Of a stretch of 64,000 nt of DNA, positions 61,655 to 64,000 are shown piece by piece. The first letter of the stretch is position 1. Every line of letters starts with the position of its first letter. Under the pieces are notes generated by a model. It was not told the DNA's origin, searched no databases, and saw only the letters and a program-made list of their open reading frames with translations. This DNA is from an uncultured Opitutales bacterium (lineage in GTDB: Bacteria > Verrucomicrobiota > Verrucomicrobiia > Opitutales > Intestinicryptomonadaceae), in assembly GCA_944389175.1 (NCBI GenBank), contig CALXLK010000001.1, forward strand, positions 1 to 64,000, written 5' to 3'. The translations under genes were made by a program, and so were the position numbers.

Positions 61655-64000
61655 ATGTATATTTCAAGACGTGATTTTATAAAGCAAAGTGCCGTTGCAG
61701 CGGTTGCAAGCGGTGTTGCGACGGGGGCTTTTGCCGAAGAGACGGCTTTTGATCCAAAGAATTACGAGGCTTTGCGCAGACAGTTGCGCGCGTATTATCC
61801 GGACGAGTGCCACGGAGAGGTAAAGGATCCTCTCCAGAAGCAAAGTTACGAAAAGATAAAAGCGCAGATGTATGCGTGGGCCAAGGCCAATCCCGATTAC
61901 GACGCCCTCGATGCCCGGCAGGCCTCTTATAAGGCGATAGCCGAGCATTATGTGCCGTTCCTATTTGAAGAGTCGCCGTTTTATTTTGAATCGGGCGTAA
62001 ACGGGGGATGGGGCGGCAATAGGCCGGCTCGGCTTGTAAAAAAGCTTTGCTATCATTTTTACAAAGATAAAAGCCTCGTTCCCGACGAAGCTTTCGCTAC
62101 TTTGAGAAACCGCACGGCGGGGCGTTTCCTTCTCTGTTGCGGCCCGTTTGTTGATGAAATCCACCATGTGCCTCCGATAAGGGTGGTACTGGAAAAGGGG
62201 TTTGGGGGGATACGCAACGAGGTCGCCCAAGCCATAGAAAAATGCCCAAAAAACGACGAATTTGGCAGGCGCGAACTTGAGACTGCGCTTTTGGGGCTGG
62301 ATACAATCAGGGAGATTCAGCTTTCCTTTGCAAAAGAGGCCAAAAGGCGCCTGGCCGCCGGGAACTTGACGCCCCAGGCGCGCCGCAATTTTGCCCGCAT
62401 AGCCGATAGCGCGCAAAGGTGCCCGTGGGAGCCGCCGAAAACTTTTTACGAGGGGTTGAATACGCTGTGGTTCATCCGCGAAGTTCTCGGGTATGTCGAC
62501 GGGCTTTCTATTTTTTCGCTGGGTCGCCCCGACGCGTGGTTGATAGATCTTTACAAGGCCGACATCGCGGCCGGCAGGCTCACAAAGGCCGAGGCCGCCG
62601 ATCTGGTGGCGCGCTTTCTAATAACCGCCGACGAACATCACGATAAAAACATTCCCGTAAATTCGTACGACGACCACGAAATGGAAATCCCCATAACGCT
62701 CGGAGGCTGCGACCGCGCCGGCAAGCCGCTCTATAACGAGCTCACGCGCTTGTTTTTCGACGCCCACCTCCAGACAGACTGCGTCTTCCCCAAATTGCAT
62801 TGCCGCATATCGAAAGATTCCCCGCAGGAGTACCTGAGCAAGATAGGCGACATGCTAATGAAAGGCCACGCCGTATTCGCGCTCTTTTCCGACGACTTGC
62901 ACATTCGGCTTTTTGTAAAAGACGGCTACCCCATAGAGGAGGCCAGGGAATATATCGGAGGGGGATGTTGGGACGGCCACATAGATTCCGTGATGGACAG
63001 CGATGTTGCAAATTATATATCCGTGGTGCGCATACTCGAGCTCTCAATTTACCGCGACCCCAAAGTTGAGGAGGCCGCCAAGGTTCAGATTGAGTCTTTT
63101 GACGAGGCCGCCAGTTTTGAGGAGGTCCACAAGATACTATACGGCAATTTTATACGCTTCTTCAGGAATGTGATAAGCCAATACACCCGCTACGGGAGAC
63201 AGTTTGCCAAGATAGCTCCCAATCCGGTTTACACGATGTGCCTAAAAGGCGGCATTGAGAGCCGCAGAGACACTACCGACGGCGGCGTTCCCGCGCGTCC
63301 GCGCTTTATTACGCTAGGTTTCTTGGGCAATGTTGTAGATTCGTTGCTTGCCATAAACAGCGTGTGCTTTGAAAAGAAAATATGCACGCTGAAAGAGTTC
63401 TTGGCGGCAGTCCGCAGCAACTGGGCCGGCGAGCGCGGCCAACAGCTAAGGGCGGCTGCCATGGCCGCGCCTTATTGGGGCGACGGCTCCGATGCCTCTT
63501 GCGGAGAAATGGCCTGGTGGATACGCAACATTTACGACGACATCGACGGATTTGAGACCGACCAGGGCTGTAAATACTGCCTGGCCATCTACATATACAG
63601 GGAGTTTATGTATTGGGGCAACAAGACCCGCGCCACGCCCGACGGCAGGCGCGACGGCGACCGCCTCGCCCAGGGATTTTCCCCCAGTGAATACCGCTGC
63701 AAAGAGGGGGTTACGACTGTGCTTAATTCAATAGCCTCCTTGCCCCACGATTGCCTGCGGGCATCGAACGCGAATTTGACATTCGACAAGTCGGCCATGA
63801 GCGCCGACACGTTTGCCGCGGTTTTCAGGGTGTACGCCAAAAAGTGCGGACACTTGTTGCAGCCCAACTGCAATTCGGTGGAGGAGCTGATAGACGCCCA
63901 AAAGCACCCTGAGCGCCACCAAAATATAATAGTGAAAGTTTGCGGCTTTTCCGCGAGGTTTGTCTCTCTTTCAAAGCGCTGGCAGGACGAGGTCATAGCA
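61655..64000 (+). CDS. Glycyl radical enzyme (PFL-like family) with Tat signal peptide, partial
   Basis: The frame runs from ATG 61655 to the window end (782 codons), lacking perhaps 10-25 C-terminal residues. Residues 1-27 are a textbook Tat signal, MYISRRDFIKQSAVAAVASG and on to AFA|EE. The mature part resembles the PFL/glycerol dehydratase/choline lyase family. The active-site cysteine is C438 in YIGGGCWDGHIDS, and the glycyl radical glycine is G764 in IVKVCGFSARFVSLSKRWQD. The general-base Glu seen two residues after the Cys in eliminating members is Asp here. Such enzymes need a radical-SAM activase, not encoded in view. The substrate is unknown. Confidence 0.85.
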   Translation, partial: MYISRRDFIKQSAVAAVASGVATGAFAEETAFDPKNYEALRRQLRAYYPDECHGEVKDPLQKQSYEKIKAQMYAWAKANPDYDALDARQASYKAIAEHYVPFLFEESPFYFESGVNGGWGGNRPARLVKKLCYHFYKDKSLVPDEAFATLRNRTAGRFLLCCGPFVDEIHHVPPIRVVLEKGFGGIRNEVAQAIEKCPKNDEFGRRELETALLGLDTIREIQLSFAKEAKRRLAAGNLTPQARRNFARIADSAQRCPWEPPKTFYEGLNTLWFIREVLGYVDGLSIFSLGRPDAWLIDLYKADIAAGRLTKAEAADLVARFLITADEHHDKNIPVNSYDDHEMEIPITLGGCDRAGKPLYNELTRLFFDAHLQTDCVFPKLHCRISKDSPQEYLSKIGDMLMKGHAVFALFSDDLHIRLFVKDGYPIEEAREYIGGGCWDGHIDSVMDSDVANYISVVRILELSIYRDPKVEEAAKVQIESFDEAASFEEVHKILYGNFIRFFRNVISQYTRYGRQFAKIAPNPVYTMCLKGGIESRRDTTDGGVPARPRFITLGFLGNVVDSLLAINSVCFEKKICTLKEFLAAVRSNWAGERGQQLRAAAMAAPYWGDGSDASCGEMAWWIRNIYDDIDGFETDQGCKYCLAIYIYREFMYWGNKTRATPDGRRDGDRLAQGFSPSEYRCKEGVTTVLNSIASLPHDCLRASNANLTFDKSAMSADTFAAVFRVYAKKCGHLLQPNCNSVEELIDAQKHPERHQNIIVKVCGFSARFVSLSKRWQDEVIA

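Overview
The window looks like a chromosomal segment of a Gram-negative, LPS-bearing, anaerobic or microaerophilic bacterium. The best guess is Verrucomicrobiota (Opitutales/Puniceicoccales-like, possibly host-associated). That is inferred from the mix of LpxB, a porin, a GldG/DUF4340/AsmA-type ABC cluster, hopanoid genes (HpnH and squalene-hopene cyclase), a FliA/WhiG-type sigma factor, a probable pyrophosphate-dependent PEP carboxykinase and a glycyl radical enzyme. No rRNA, tRNA, IS element, prophage or CRISPR array was recognised. Coding density is high, and genes are often joined by 1-4 bp overlaps.

Layout. 1-9.7 kb: a partial exported sugar-hydrolase-like gene behind a LacI-type palindrome, an OprP-like porin, a dinG-hpnH pair on the minus strand, a DUF481 protein, malate dehydrogenase and a dimeric dUTPase. 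10-21.6 kb: rsmE, a solitary acyl carrier protein, a five-gene envelope cluster (ABC ATPase, permease, GldG-like, DUF4340, AsmA-like), then a Gfo/Idh/MocA oxidoreductase next to lpxB. 22-27 kb: a NamZ-type muramidase, HU, a FliA/WhiG sigma factor with a structured leader, and a REC-PP2C phosphatase plus RsbW-like kinase (a partner-switching pair). 27-33.4 kb: a complete oligopeptide ABC transporter and a BaiN/HI0933 flavoprotein. 33.5-39 kb: sufS, a DAO-type oxidoreductase, ruvB, recF and a MidA-type methyltransferase. 39-48.6 kb: a housekeeping run of pseudouridine synthase, ribB-type, ribH, nusB, ftsY, aroB, TatD-like, tcdA, rhomboid and a C-terminal processing protease. 49-59 kb: squalene-hopene cyclase, a beta-CASP nuclease, the PPi-PEPCK and xseB-dxs. 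59.4-64 kb: thymidine phosphorylase, a tiny cysteine-proline-lysine repeat lipoprotein, and a glycyl radical enzyme cut by the window end.

Most striking: the glycyl radical enzyme begins with a textbook twin-arginine (Tat) signal peptide and has an unusual Cys-Trp-Asp active-site loop. This would place an oxygen-sensitive radical enzyme outside the cytoplasm. Other points of interest are the CPK-repeat lipoprotein, a RibBA whose cyclohydrolase half has lost its zinc ligands, a thymidine phosphorylase with a rewritten substrate loop, a folded RNA leader on the sigma factor, and a three-copy 54-nt repeat in which each copy ends in a T-run.

The hopanoid genes link functionally: Dxs feeds isoprenoid precursors, squalene-hopene cyclase makes the hopane skeleton and HpnH adds adenosine. 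MDH and PPi-PEPCK act around oxaloacetate. All calls are from reading the sequence; no database search was run.
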